This document shows positions 1-6,989 of a stretch of DNA of 17,318 nt, in pieces. A program made the position numbers and the translations under genes. The stretch spans positions 3,102-20,419 of the forward strand of contig MGNX01000065.1 of the NCBI GenBank assembly GCA_001796935.1. The letters are read 5' to 3'. The notes under the pieces are model-generated. The model saw nothing but the letters and a program-made list of their open reading frames with translations, did not search any database and had not been told where the DNA came from. The stretch's first letter is position 1, and each line of letters opens with the position of its first letter. This stretch comes from Chloroflexi bacterium RBG_16_60_22 (GTDB lineage: Bacteria > Chloroflexota > Dehalococcoidia > Dehalococcoidales > RBG-16-60-22).

Positions 1-603
1 CTCGGCGTAGCGGCTATCGACGAACCGGTCCAGGGAAGCGCCGGGCAGTTTGCCATCGCCCTTGACGGTGACGACCGCCGGCAGGGAGCACATCAAAGCC
101 TCCCGCTCTCCCCGGCCGATGTCCCGTATAAGGCTGAGGCCATGTTCGTCGACCTCCAGGCTTACAACGTCGCTGACGCAGGGCCAGTCGAGCCGGGCGG
201 CCAGCAGCGGCCCCACCTGTCCGTGGGCGGTATCCAGGCTGGCGGCCCCGGTCAGGACGATGTCCGCCCCGCCGCGTGACACCACCCCGCCCAGCAGCCG
301 GGCCTTCTGGTAAGGCGAAATCCCCCCGAAGCCCTCCTGCCAGAGGCGTACCGCCCGGTCCGCCCCCAGCGCCAGCCCGTTCCGGAGATAGCCCTCCACC
401 CCGTCCGGGCCGATGGAGACCAGGGTGATTTCGACGTCCCCATTTCCCGGCGCCGCCACACCTAGAGCCACCGCCAATGCCGCGGCGTCATTGGGGTTGA
501 GCCGGAGGGGCAGTCCCTCCCGGAAGACCGCGCCGTTCCTCAGGCCGGAGTCCAGCCCCAGCGCCGGGTCGACAACCTCCTTCAAACAGACGATTATCTT
601 CAT
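1..603 (-). CDS. etfB: Electron transfer flavoprotein beta subunit (EtfB/FixA), 3' end cut by window edge
   Basis: Reading the minus strand from an ATG at 603 gives 201 codons without a stop, up to the window edge. The N-terminus MKIIVCLKEVVDPALG is the standard EtfB/FixA opening, followed by LNPNDAAALAVAL and TGAASLDTAHGQVGP, which match the nucleotide-binding segments of this family. The usual length is about 250-270 residues, so roughly the last fifth lies outside the window. With EtfA it forms the FAD-containing heterodimer that carries electrons from flavin or NAD-linked dehydrogenases to a FixC-type quinone oxidoreductase. It starts 6 nt after the fixX stop with no strong ribosome binding site, so translation is probably coupled. 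Whether it is a bifurcating or a simple ETF cannot be decided from the visible part. Confidence 0.93.
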   Translation of the reverse strand, partial: MKIIVCLKEVVDPALGLDSGLRNGAVFREGLPLRLNPNDAAALAVALGVAAPGNGDVEITLVSIGPDGVEGYLRNGLALGADRAVRLWQEGFGGISPYQKARLLGGVVSRGGADIVLTGAASLDTAHGQVGPLLAARLDWPCVSDVVSLEVDEHGLSLIRDIGRGEREALMCSLPAVVTVKGDGKLPGASLDRFVDSRYAE

Positions 604-609
604 GGCTTT

Positions 610-885
610 TCAAGTCAGGCGGAAGCGGACGCCGTAGCCGCCCCGCGGGTAGGTCCAGTCCACCGCCCCCTTATCGCAGAGGACATAGCAGGTGCCGCAC
701 TCCAGGCAGTTCTCGTAAACGACGCTCAGCAGACCGGTGGCCTCGTCCCAGGTGTAGCAGTTGGCCGGGCAGGCCAGGACGCAGGCGCGGTGGTCGCACG
801 TCCGGCAGACCTCTTTATTCACGATGATATGGGCCTGGTCGTCGACCTGGAACTGCGTCAGATGCGTCAGGTTCTCGATGTTCAT
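610..885 (-). CDS. fixX: FixX-like ferredoxin
   Basis: A 91-residue ferredoxin-like protein with two cysteine groups: CRTCDHRACVLACP near residues 27-40 and CLECGTCYVLC near 60-70. It ends in YPRGGYGVRFR, the characteristic FixX tail. FixX proteins carry an Fe-S cluster that sits beside FixC and relays electrons from ETF through FixC towards quinone. The ATG overlaps the fixC stop (ATGA, 4 nt), which indicates translational coupling. Length is normal for the family (about 90-97 residues). The gene lies between fixC and etfB within the same minus-strand operon. Confidence 0.93.
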   Translation of the reverse strand: MNIENLTHLTQFQVDDQAHIIVNKEVCRTCDHRACVLACPANCYTWDEATGLLSVVYENCLECGTCYVLCDKGAVDWTYPRGGYGVRFRLT

Positions 886-2180
886 AATAAGGCCCTGCCT
901 ATCTTGATGCCGTCGGCGACGATGCCCTTGAGCCCCATCTCTTTCAGGGCCTCCCGGCGGGCCAGGCGCAACAGCTTCGACCGCGGCTTGCCGTCCACCC
1001 GGTACATCTTCTCGAAGACGCCGGCCAGGATTTTCGGGTAAGACTCGTAGAGGCGCTCCGAGTGCATCATCCCGGCGGCGTTCTTGAAGGTCTTCATGTC
1101 CCTGATGACAAAGCTCTCGTCCAGCTTTTTCCTGTACAGCGCCAGCGTCCTTGCCGAGTAGTCGCCGGCCTCCAGGGCTTTAATCGCCGTCTCGGCGGCC
1201 AGCACCCCGGAGGTCATGGCCAGGTTGATGCCCTCCAGGTTGATGCCGTTGGTGTAGACCAGCCCGGCGGCGTCCCCGGCCACCATCAGGCCGTCAGTAT
1301 AGACCCGCGGCATCGCCTTGAACCCGCCCTCTGGTATCAGGTGCGCCGAGTACTCCAGCGGCTCGGCGCCCTTGAGCAGCTTCTTCAGCAGCGGGTGCGC
1401 TAAAAACCCGTTGAGGACGTCGTAGGGCGCTTTGCCTGCCGCCCGGAGGGAGTCGAGGTGCACCACCAGTCCCACGGAGACGCTCTCGCGGTTGGTGTAG
1501 AGGAAGCCGCCGCCCCGCATCCCGCCGGTCGCCCCCACGAAGCTGATGTCCGCCCCCTCGTCCCGGACCAGGTGGAAGCGCTCGTTGATGGCGGCCTCGG
1601 GCAGTCCCAGCAGCAGCTTGATGCCCACCCCCATGTCGGAAGCTTTGAACTCTTTCCGCAGGCCAGCCTTCTCCGCCAGGAAGGACAGCACGCCGTCGGC
1701 GGCGATGACGATATTGCCCCGCAGCTCCCCCTCCCTCCCCTTCACGGTGACGCCGACCACCCGGCCGTCCTTCTTAATCAGGTCGTCGGCGGCACACTCG
1801 GTGAGCAGCAGCGCCCCCTCTTTGACCGCCTCCCCGGCCAGCCATTTATCGAAGACCGGCCGGAAGACGGTGTAGCCGTTATGGGGGGGGTTCTCGAAGT
1901 CTTCGCTCTCGAAGGCCAGCGACACCGCCGCTTCCGGGGTCAGGAAGGCCAGCGTTTTTTTATAGACGTGCCGCTCCAGCGGCGCCCGCTCCGGAAAGTC
2001 GGGAATTAGCTCGTTGAGGACGGGGGTGTGGTGGAGCAGCCCCCCGAACATGTTCTTGGCACCGGGGTGGCTGCCCCGCTCCACCATGACCGCGTTCAGC
2101 CCGGCGCGCGCTAGCCTGAGGGCCGCCAGGCTGCCGGCCGGTCCCGCCCCGACGATGATAACGTCAAAGTATTTCGCCAT
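882..2180 (-). CDS. fixC: FixC-like ETF:quinone oxidoreductase flavoprotein
   Basis: A 432-residue FAD-dependent oxidoreductase. The N-terminal Rossmann motif VIIVGAGPAGS is followed by ERGSHPGAKNMFGG, typical of FixC/ETF-QO proteins, and a second FAD-contact region GLMVAGDAAGLVYTNG lies near residues 300-315. FixC takes electrons from reduced EtfAB and, with FixX, passes them to membrane quinone; it should be peripherally attached to the inner face of the cytoplasmic membrane. The ATG is preceded by AAGGA and lies inside the 3' end of etfA (17-nt overlap), so the two genes are coupled. Its position behind a mycofactocin cluster suggests it links that cofactor system to respiration; this is inference. 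Confidence 0.93.
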   Translation of the reverse strand: MAKYFDVIIVGAGPAGSLAALRLARAGLNAVMVERGSHPGAKNMFGGLLHHTPVLNELIPDFPERAPLERHVYKKTLAFLTPEAAVSLAFESEDFENPPHNGYTVFRPVFDKWLAGEAVKEGALLLTECAADDLIKKDGRVVGVTVKGREGELRGNIVIAADGVLSFLAEKAGLRKEFKASDMGVGIKLLLGLPEAAINERFHLVRDEGADISFVGATGGMRGGGFLYTNRESVSVGLVVHLDSLRAAGKAPYDVLNGFLAHPLLKKLLKGAEPLEYSAHLIPEGGFKAMPRVYTDGLMVAGDAAGLVYTNGINLEGINLAMTSGVLAAETAIKALEAGDYSARTLALYRKKLDESFVIRDMKTFKNAAGMMHSERLYESYPKILAGVFEKMYRVDGKPRSKLLRLARREALKEMGLKGIVADGIKIGRALL

Positions 2181-3180
2181 TTTCCTTCGCGCGCCTGATG
2201 CGGTCTATCAGCAGCGGCAGCACGTCCCGGAGGTCGGCGGTGATGCCCGCGTCGGCGCTCTGGAAGATGGGGGCGTGGGGGTCGCGGTTGATGGCCACGA
2301 TGCGGCCCGACTCCTGGATGCCGCCGACGTGATGGGTGGCGCCGGAGATGCCCAGCGCCAGGTAGAAGTCCGGGCTGACCACCTTGCCGGTCTGCCCGAT
2401 AAGCCGCTCCCGGGGAATTTTCCCCCCGTCCACCACCGGGCGGGTGGTACCGATGGCCCCCTCCAGCAGGGCGGCCAGCTCTTCGACCAGCGGTAAAATA
2501 TCATCAGCGGCCGCCCCCGCCCCCGCCGCCACGATGGTATCGGCCTCGCTGACGTCCACTTCCCGGCGGTCCGCCGCCAGGAAACCGGTGTGCCTCGTCC
2601 TCACCGACCCCTCCGGGAGCTTCGCCTCGATGACCAGGGTCTTGAACTGGCCGGTCCTGGTCGCCGGGGCTATGTTGAGGACGCGCGGGTCCATCGTTGC
2701 CAGCATCGTCCCGCTTCTCTGGAAGACCACCTCCTGGTAGAGCTGGTCGCCGTAGATAGGACGGTAGAACTTTGGACTATCCGGCGGGGAGAGGTCGATT
2801 TTCACGCAGCTGGACACCGCCCCGGTATCCAGCATCCCCGCCAGGCGCGGCGCCAGTCCCCGCCCGAGAGCGGTATGCCCCATGATGAAGAGCCAGGGCC
2901 TGTCCTGGCGCAGTCGCGGCAGCAGGGCCGCCGCGGCGGCCTCGGGGGAGGGGTGCTTCAGCAGGGGGTCCCGGAAGACATAAGCGTTGTCCACGCCGTA
3001 CCGGCCGAAAACATCGGCGTGGTCCGGGGTGCGGTCGGTGAGCACGACGGCGGTGACGCTGCCGCCGACCTTCCCCGCGATGCGCCTGGCCTCGGTCAGC
3101 AGCCCCAGGCTAAGCTTGTGGACTTCCCCGGCGGTCTCGTCTATCTCCGGGAGCACCCAGATTTCTCTCGTTCCGGCCAC
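2164..3180 (-). CDS. etfA: Electron transfer flavoprotein alpha subunit (EtfA/FixB)
   Basis: The C-terminal FAD-binding domain is clear: GQTGKVVSPDFYLALGISGA, then HHVGGIQ, VAINRDPHAPIFQSADAGI and a final DVLPLLIDRI segment. Together with EtfB it forms the ETF heterodimer that feeds FixC/FixX. I chose the GTG at 3180 (338 residues, starting AGTREIWVLPEIDE) because AAGGAAG lies 5 nt upstream and the protein then begins at the normal family N-terminus. An in-frame ATG at 3225 would add 15 residues, but most of that extension is encoded by the intergenic palindromic repeat 3193-3279, so it is unlikely to be the true start. The 3' end overlaps fixC by 17 nt. Confidence 0.9.
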   Translation of the reverse strand: MAGTREIWVLPEIDETAGEVHKLSLGLLTEARRIAGKVGGSVTAVVLTDRTPDHADVFGRYGVDNAYVFRDPLLKHPSPEAAAAALLPRLRQDRPWLFIMGHTALGRGLAPRLAGMLDTGAVSSCVKIDLSPPDSPKFYRPIYGDQLYQEVVFQRSGTMLATMDPRVLNIAPATRTGQFKTLVIEAKLPEGSVRTRHTGFLAADRREVDVSEADTIVAAGAGAAADDILPLVEELAALLEGAIGTTRPVVDGGKIPRERLIGQTGKVVSPDFYLALGISGATHHVGGIQESGRIVAINRDPHAPIFQSADAGITADLRDVLPLLIDRIRRAKENGEIL

Positions 3181-3192
3181 GTTCTTCCTTAC

Positions 3193-3279
3193 GTCATTGC
3201 GAGCCGAAGGTGAAGCAATCTCCAATCCGGTGTAAGAGATTGCCGCGTCGCCCGCCCCAGGCGGGTTCCTCGCAATGAC
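3193..3279. repeat. Palindromic intergenic repeat, family A (gtcattgcgag type), copy 1
   Basis: Perfect 11-bp terminal inverted repeats, gtcattgcgag at 3193-3203 and ctcgcaatgac at 3269-3279, enclose a second stem, gcaatctc at 3215-3222 with gagattgc at 3236-3243, and a small hairpin, cccgcc/ggcggg, at 3251-3265. There is no coding capacity of its own. It lies directly upstream of the etfA ribosome binding site and has a relative at 5373-5447. It looks like a non-autonomous REP/MITE-type element. Confidence 0.85.
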
Positions 3280-3332
3280 AATTTAATCGGCCAAATGCAA
3301 GCAATGTCAGACTGATTCTCATAACCACCCCG

Positions 3333-3359
3333 CTGGATTCCCGCCTGCGCGGGAATGAC
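3333..3359. repeat. Short hairpin repeat, family B, copy 1
   Basis: A 27-nt element with a perfect 8-bp stem, attcccgc at 3337-3344 and gcgggaat at 3349-3356, around a ctgc loop. Its reverse complement matches the element at 17290-17316 in length, in the flanking gtcatt and ggaatccag and in stem position. With the family A copy at 3193-3279 it fills most of the gap between the flavoenzyme gene and etfA; I see nothing coding in that gap. Confidence 0.8.
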
Positions 3360-3373
3360 GTTTTTATTATTTT

Positions 3374-5329
3374 TTAAATCATCCGCCCCACTTTTTCGCC
3401 TTCGAGTATGGCCATGTCTATCTTGCGCGGCGCCACGCAGTCGCCGATGCGGTAAAGCTCTTTGACCTTGCCCTTGAGGGCTTTATAGAGACCGTCCTCG
3501 ACGCGGTTGCCCATCGCCAGCACGATGGCATCGTACCCGCCGAAGGTCTGCCACTCGTTGGAGTAAACATTGAAGCCCTTGACCTCCAGCCCCTTGATTT
3601 CCATCACGGCGAAGTCCGGCGTGAAGGTGACGCCCTTCAGCAGCAGGCGCTGGCGGGTGAGGTAGAGGTCCTGGATGGGCCCGAGGTCCTGCCCGACGAA
3701 CAGCGACGACGTCAGCATGTGCACCTTTTTACCACGGTCGGTGAGGAACTCCGCCGTGGCCGTGGCCTGGTGGTGGCCATCGTAGTCCACGAAGAGTACC
3801 TTCTCCCCCGGCGCCGCCTCCCCGGTGAGGACCTGCCAGACATTATAGATATTGGGGCCCTGGGCGCCGGGAACGGGGCACTCCCTGGGCACCGACCCCG
3901 TGGCAATAATCACCACGTCCGGGTCCTGCTCGATGACGAACTCGGCGGTGACTTCCCGGTCCAGGACGATGTTCACCGGCAGTATCTTGAGCTGGTTCTC
4001 CTCGTTGCGGATGACGGCCCCGAACTCTTCCCGTCCCGCTCCCAGGGCGGCGATGTTGACCTGTCCGCCCAACTTTTCATTCTTTTCGTAGATGGTGACG
4101 TCGTGGCCGCGTCGGGCGGCAATCCCGGCGGCCCGCAGCCCGGCCGGCCCCCCGCCCACGACCATCACCTTCTTTTTCTCGGGTGACGGCCTGATGGAGC
4201 CGGCGCCGCGCGTTTTCTCGGAGCCGATGCCGGGGTTCTGGATGCAGCCGATGTCCTTGCCGGCGGAAATGCGCCCGTAGCACCCCTGGTTGTCGGCCAC
4301 GCAGAAGCGTATCTCCTCCAGCCGGCCTTCCTTGGCCTTGTTGGCCATCTCGGGGTCGCAAATCTGCGCCCGTACCATGCCAATCATGTCCGCCTGGCCG
4401 TCCGCCAGCACCCGCTCCGCCATGACGGGGTCGTTGATGCGGCCGGTGCAGAAGACGGGCAGGCGGACGACTTCCTTAATGCCGGCGGCCAGGGGGATGG
4501 TATAGCCCAGGGGGGTGTGCATCGTCCCGCCGACCAGGTAAAGGTTGTAGAAGGTCGCCACGCTCAAATCGATGAAGTCGATTTTCCCGGTGGCCTCGAG
4601 GCGGCGGGCGATTTCCTTGACGTCGTCCAGGGTCAACCCGCCGGGAATCATCTCGTCGGCGCAGAGGCGTATCCCCAGGGTGAAGTCGCCCCCCACCGCC
4701 TTCCTCACCGCCCCGATGACCTCGGTGGCCAGCCTAATGCGGTTCTCCAGGCTGCCGCCGTACTCATCGTTGCGGAAGTTGGACAGCGGCGAGAGGAACT
4801 GCCGTATCAGGGAGCTGTGCCCCATTTGCAGCTCGATGCCGTCGAAGCCGCCCTCACGGACATGCCCGGCCGACCTCCCGAAGTAGTCGATGACTTCCTT
4901 AATGTCCTCTTTCTCCATCTCCTTGGGTACTTCCCGGAAGAGCACGTCCGGCACCGGGGAAGGCCCCCAGACGGGCAGGCGGGAGTTGCTGCCGTCACCC
5001 TGGGCGCCGTTGTGATTGAGCTGGGCGAATATCTTCGTCTCGAACTCGTGGACGGCGCGGCAGATGCGGCGGTAGCCGGGCACGACCTCCGGCTTGTAGG
5101 CGTCGATGAGCCTCTCGTAGGCATGGTCGGTGGGGTGGACGGACTGCTCCTCGGTGATGATGAGGCCGGTGCCGCCCTTCGCCCGCTCCGCCAGGTAGTA
5201 CGCCTGGCGCTCGGAGGGGAGGTTGTGCTCGGAGAGGTTGGTCAGGTGGGCGGAGAAGGAGATGCGGTTCGGCACCACCGTTCGCCCTATCTGGAGCGGT
5301 GAAAAAAGGTATTTGAATTGCCCGTACAT
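3374..5329 (-). CDS. FadH/OYE-family NADH:flavin oxidoreductase (2,4-dienoyl-CoA reductase-like), mycofactocin-linked
   Basis: A 651-residue protein with the full dienoyl-CoA reductase layout: an FMN TIM barrel (about 1-335; FSPLQIGRTVVPNR, QLNHNG, RQFLSPLSNFRNDEYGGSLENR), an Fe-S segment (343-362), and an FAD/NAD half with VVGGGPAG at 391-397 and a C-terminal RIGDC. Two key positions are unusual. The Fe-S motif reads CVADNQGC then C362, so Asp346 stands where the second cysteine ligand is normally found. The usual HGYL active-site motif reads HSSL, so the catalytic tyrosine position is Ser173. The substrate is therefore uncertain. FadH/OYE-type enzymes are recurrent partners of mycofactocin genes, and this one follows mftC by 133 nt on the same strand, with a palindromic repeat between them. 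Start is ATG; the ribosome binding site is weak. Confidence 0.88.
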   Translation of the reverse strand: MYGQFKYLFSPLQIGRTVVPNRISFSAHLTNLSEHNLPSERQAYYLAERAKGGTGLIITEEQSVHPTDHAYERLIDAYKPEVVPGYRRICRAVHEFETKIFAQLNHNGAQGDGSNSRLPVWGPSPVPDVLFREVPKEMEKEDIKEVIDYFGRSAGHVREGGFDGIELQMGHSSLIRQFLSPLSNFRNDEYGGSLENRIRLATEVIGAVRKAVGGDFTLGIRLCADEMIPGGLTLDDVKEIARRLEATGKIDFIDLSVATFYNLYLVGGTMHTPLGYTIPLAAGIKEVVRLPVFCTGRINDPVMAERVLADGQADMIGMVRAQICDPEMANKAKEGRLEEIRFCVADNQGCYGRISAGKDIGCIQNPGIGSEKTRGAGSIRPSPEKKKVMVVGGGPAGLRAAGIAARRGHDVTIYEKNEKLGGQVNIAALGAGREEFGAVIRNEENQLKILPVNIVLDREVTAEFVIEQDPDVVIIATGSVPRECPVPGAQGPNIYNVWQVLTGEAAPGEKVLFVDYDGHHQATATAEFLTDRGKKVHMLTSSLFVGQDLGPIQDLYLTRQRLLLKGVTFTPDFAVMEIKGLEVKGFNVYSNEWQTFGGYDAIVLAMGNRVEDGLYKALKGKVKELYRIGDCVAPRKIDMAILEGEKVGRMI

Positions 5330-5372
5330 AGCTCTACCCCCCGGTCAGCGACCGTGTTCATTGACCGCTGGC

Positions 5373-5447
5373 GTCATTGCGAGGAGCATAGCGACAAAGC
5401 AATCCCACCAACCGGGCGACGGATTGCTTCGCTTCGCTCGCAATGAC
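5373..5447. repeat. Palindromic intergenic repeat, family A, copy 2
   Basis: It has the same 11-bp ends as the element at 3193-3279 (gtcattgcgag at 5373-5383 and ctcgcaatgac at 5437-5447) and the same type of inner stem (agcaatcc at 5398-5405, ggattgct at 5421-5428). The sequence between the arms has diverged. It sits in the 133-nt gap between mftC and the flavoenzyme gene. Confidence 0.85.
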
Positions 5448-5462
5448 CGTTTATTATTGCCA

Positions 5463-6509
5463 TTATATAATATACGGCCTGTTCTCAACCGGTGAAGTCG
5501 CCGCGATGTCCCGGCTCCAGTTGACCAGGCACTCGGGGTCGGCGCGGTTGAGGTCGCGGCTGACGAAGTAGGCGACCGCCGGGCAGCCGCCGCGGCACTT
5601 CTTAAAGCGGGGACACTGGCGGCAGGAAGCGGGCTCCAGCCCCCGGAAGAAGTTGAAGGCGGGGGAGTTGTCCCAGATGTCCCTGAAGGCGGTCTTTTTG
5701 AGGCTGCCGCCGCGGAACTCCCCGTCCTGCATGAAGGCGCAGGGGTAGACGCCGCCCACGGGGTCGATGCAGGCGGTCATCTTGCCGGCGCCGCACATGT
5801 CCAGACCCAGCTGCCGCCGCCCGTCCTGGGAGATGGAGAAAAAGGAGTCCCCCGTCAGGATGGTCGGGTCGCCGCTAAGCCAGTCGGCGAGCTCTCTTAG
5901 CTGCGCTGCTTTCAGCCGCAGCGTTTCCCAGCTGTCCCGCGCCCGCCCCGAGGGACGGAACCGCGAGACGCGCAGCCTGGCCCCGTAGGACGCGGCCAGT
6001 CCTTTCAGCTCGCTCAACTGCGTAAAGTTCAGCGATGTCACCACGGTGTTGATGGAGAGGGGTATATTCCTGCCGGCCAGTCGCTCGATGCCCCGGATAA
6101 TACGGTGGAACGTCCCCTCCCCCCGGATGCGGTCGTTGACCTCCGGGGTGGCCCCGTCGAGGCTGACCTGGACGTTGACCAGGGGGCCCTCCGCGAAGCA
6201 GGCCACCGCCTCGTCGGTGAGCGCGGTGCCGTTGGTGCTGACGCAGGTGACGATTTCTTTTTCGTGGATATAGCGCAGCAGCGGGAGAAAGAAGTCCTTG
6301 AGCAGCGGCTCGCCGCCGCCGAAGTTGATTTCAAATACCTCCAGCTCCGCCAGCTGGTCGACGATGGCCCGGCACTCCTCGAAGCTGAGCTCGCCGGGCG
6401 ACTCCCGGGAGCTGGCGGAGAGGCAGTGAACGCACCTCAGGTTGCACCGGTGGGTGATTTCCCAGGTCAGGTTCACCGGGGCGGACAGCGGCCAGTCAGC
6501 GTACTTCAT
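5463..6509 (-). CDS. mftC: Mycofactocin radical SAM maturase MftC
   Basis: A 348-residue radical SAM/SPASM protein. The SAM-cluster motif is C22-x3-C26-x2-C29 (CNLRCVHC), followed by FGGGEPLL at 63-70. The C-terminal SPASM region has cysteines at about 239, 247, 257, 296, 299, 305, 309 and 327, enough for two auxiliary Fe-S clusters. In characterised systems MftC, with MftB, oxidatively decarboxylates the C-terminal tyrosine of MftA and then joins it to the neighbouring valine. Assignment as MftC rather than PqqE or another SPASM maturase rests on the adjacent mftB and on the mftA ending in GVCGVY. The start is ATG and overlaps mftB by 14 nt, so expression is coupled. Confidence 0.95.
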   Translation of the reverse strand: MKYADWPLSAPVNLTWEITHRCNLRCVHCLSASSRESPGELSFEECRAIVDQLAELEVFEINFGGGEPLLKDFFLPLLRYIHEKEIVTCVSTNGTALTDEAVACFAEGPLVNVQVSLDGATPEVNDRIRGEGTFHRIIRGIERLAGRNIPLSINTVVTSLNFTQLSELKGLAASYGARLRVSRFRPSGRARDSWETLRLKAAQLRELADWLSGDPTILTGDSFFSISQDGRRQLGLDMCGAGKMTACIDPVGGVYPCAFMQDGEFRGGSLKKTAFRDIWDNSPAFNFFRGLEPASCRQCPRFKKCRGGCPAVAYFVSRDLNRADPECLVNWSRDIAATSPVENRPYII

Positions 6510-6759
6510 CGCTAATCATCCTGCTGGCGGCGAGGTGCCCGGTCAGTCCGGGGAGGGAGCGCTCGATTATCTCCGCCGGGGTGCCGGTGCGACGGGTGAT
6601 GTCCTCGACGATGCCGTCGAGCGTCCAGGTGCCGTCGAAGTGCCGGGGATAGAGCCAGTCGCCGCTCCTCACGAAGCATACCCTGTGGCGCGCCCTCACG
6701 TAGAAGAGCAGCCCCCAGCTTTCCTTTCTGACCCGGACATCATCGGCCAGGCGGGTCAT
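6496..6759 (-). CDS. mftB: Mycofactocin precursor-binding chaperone MftB (PqqD-like)
   Basis: An 87-residue protein with the compact PqqD/RRE fold pattern: VRVRKESWGLLFYVRARHRVCFV gives the beta strands of the domain, and a helical C-terminal half with DGIVEDIT follows. MftB binds the MftA leader and delivers it to MftC. The gene starts with an ATG only 2 nt after the mftA stop and its end overlaps mftC by 14 nt, the normal A-B-C order. Length is typical for MftB (about 80-100 residues). Sequence similarity among RRE proteins is low, so the identification depends strongly on position. Confidence 0.93.
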   Translation of the reverse strand: MTRLADDVRVRKESWGLLFYVRARHRVCFVRSGDWLYPRHFDGTWTLDGIVEDITRRTGTPAEIIERSLPGLTGHLAASRMISDEVR

Positions 6760-6761
6760 GG

Positions 6762-6866
6762 CTAATAGACCCCGCAGACGCCGTCGATGCTGAGCTCCTC
6801 GACGGCAATTTCCTCGATGACCTCGGGCTCCTCGTTCTTCGGGGTTACCGGTGTCTCTTTTTCCAT
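6762..6866 (-). CDS. mftA: Mycofactocin precursor peptide MftA
   Basis: A 34-codon gene, easily missed because of its size. It starts with ATG at 6866, preceded by AAGGAAGG about 5 nt upstream, and stops with TAG at 6764-6762. The product starts MEKETPVTPKNEEP, is rich in glutamate and ends in ELSIDGVCGVY. The IDGxCGVY terminus is the defining signature of MftA; the final Val-Tyr pair is the part that MftC modifies and that becomes the redox core after proteolysis. The acidic N-terminal part is the leader recognised by MftB. It lies immediately in front of mftB and mftC. Confidence 0.96.
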   Translation of the reverse strand: MEKETPVTPKNEEPEVIEEIAVEELSIDGVCGVY

Positions 6867-6895
6867 CTTGACCTTCCTTAACCGTTATTGCTTGC

Positions 6896-6959
6896 AGCGA
6901 GGGTGGCGAGCCCCCGGGAATATTTTACAATTAACCGGGGACTTTCCGCCACCCTCGCT
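6896..6959. promoter_or_regulatory. Large inverted repeat in the mftA leader
   Basis: A perfect 13-bp inverted repeat, agcgagggtggcg at 6896-6908 and cgccaccctcgct at 6947-6959, encloses an inner 6-bp stem (ccccgg at 6912-6917 with ccgggg at 6935-6940) and an AT-rich 17-nt loop. It occupies most of the gap between the iron alcohol dehydrogenase and mftA and ends 29 nt upstream of the mftA ATG. It is not related to the palindromic repeats elsewhere in the window. No T-run follows on the minus strand, so a classical terminator is unlikely. It may be an operator, an attenuator or an mRNA-processing or stabilising hairpin that sets the level of the peptide mRNA. Confidence 0.6.
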
Positions 6960-6989
6960 ATTTACTTCTATTCGGTTTTCAGTGTGGTC

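Noticed and set aside
3333..3375. Family B hairpin followed by a T-rich run, like an intrinsic terminator
   Set aside because: The T-run follows the hairpin only on the plus strand, and both neighbouring genes are on the minus strand, so it would not terminate either.
3193..5447. Repeats as a CRISPR array
   Set aside because: The copies are palindromic, far apart, in gene gaps and diverged inside; there is no regular spacer arrangement and no cas gene.
5463..6759. PQQ biosynthesis (PqqD/PqqE) instead of mycofactocin
   Set aside because: No PqqA-like peptide with the Glu/Tyr core and no pqqB or pqqC is present, while the peptide in front ends in the MftA signature.
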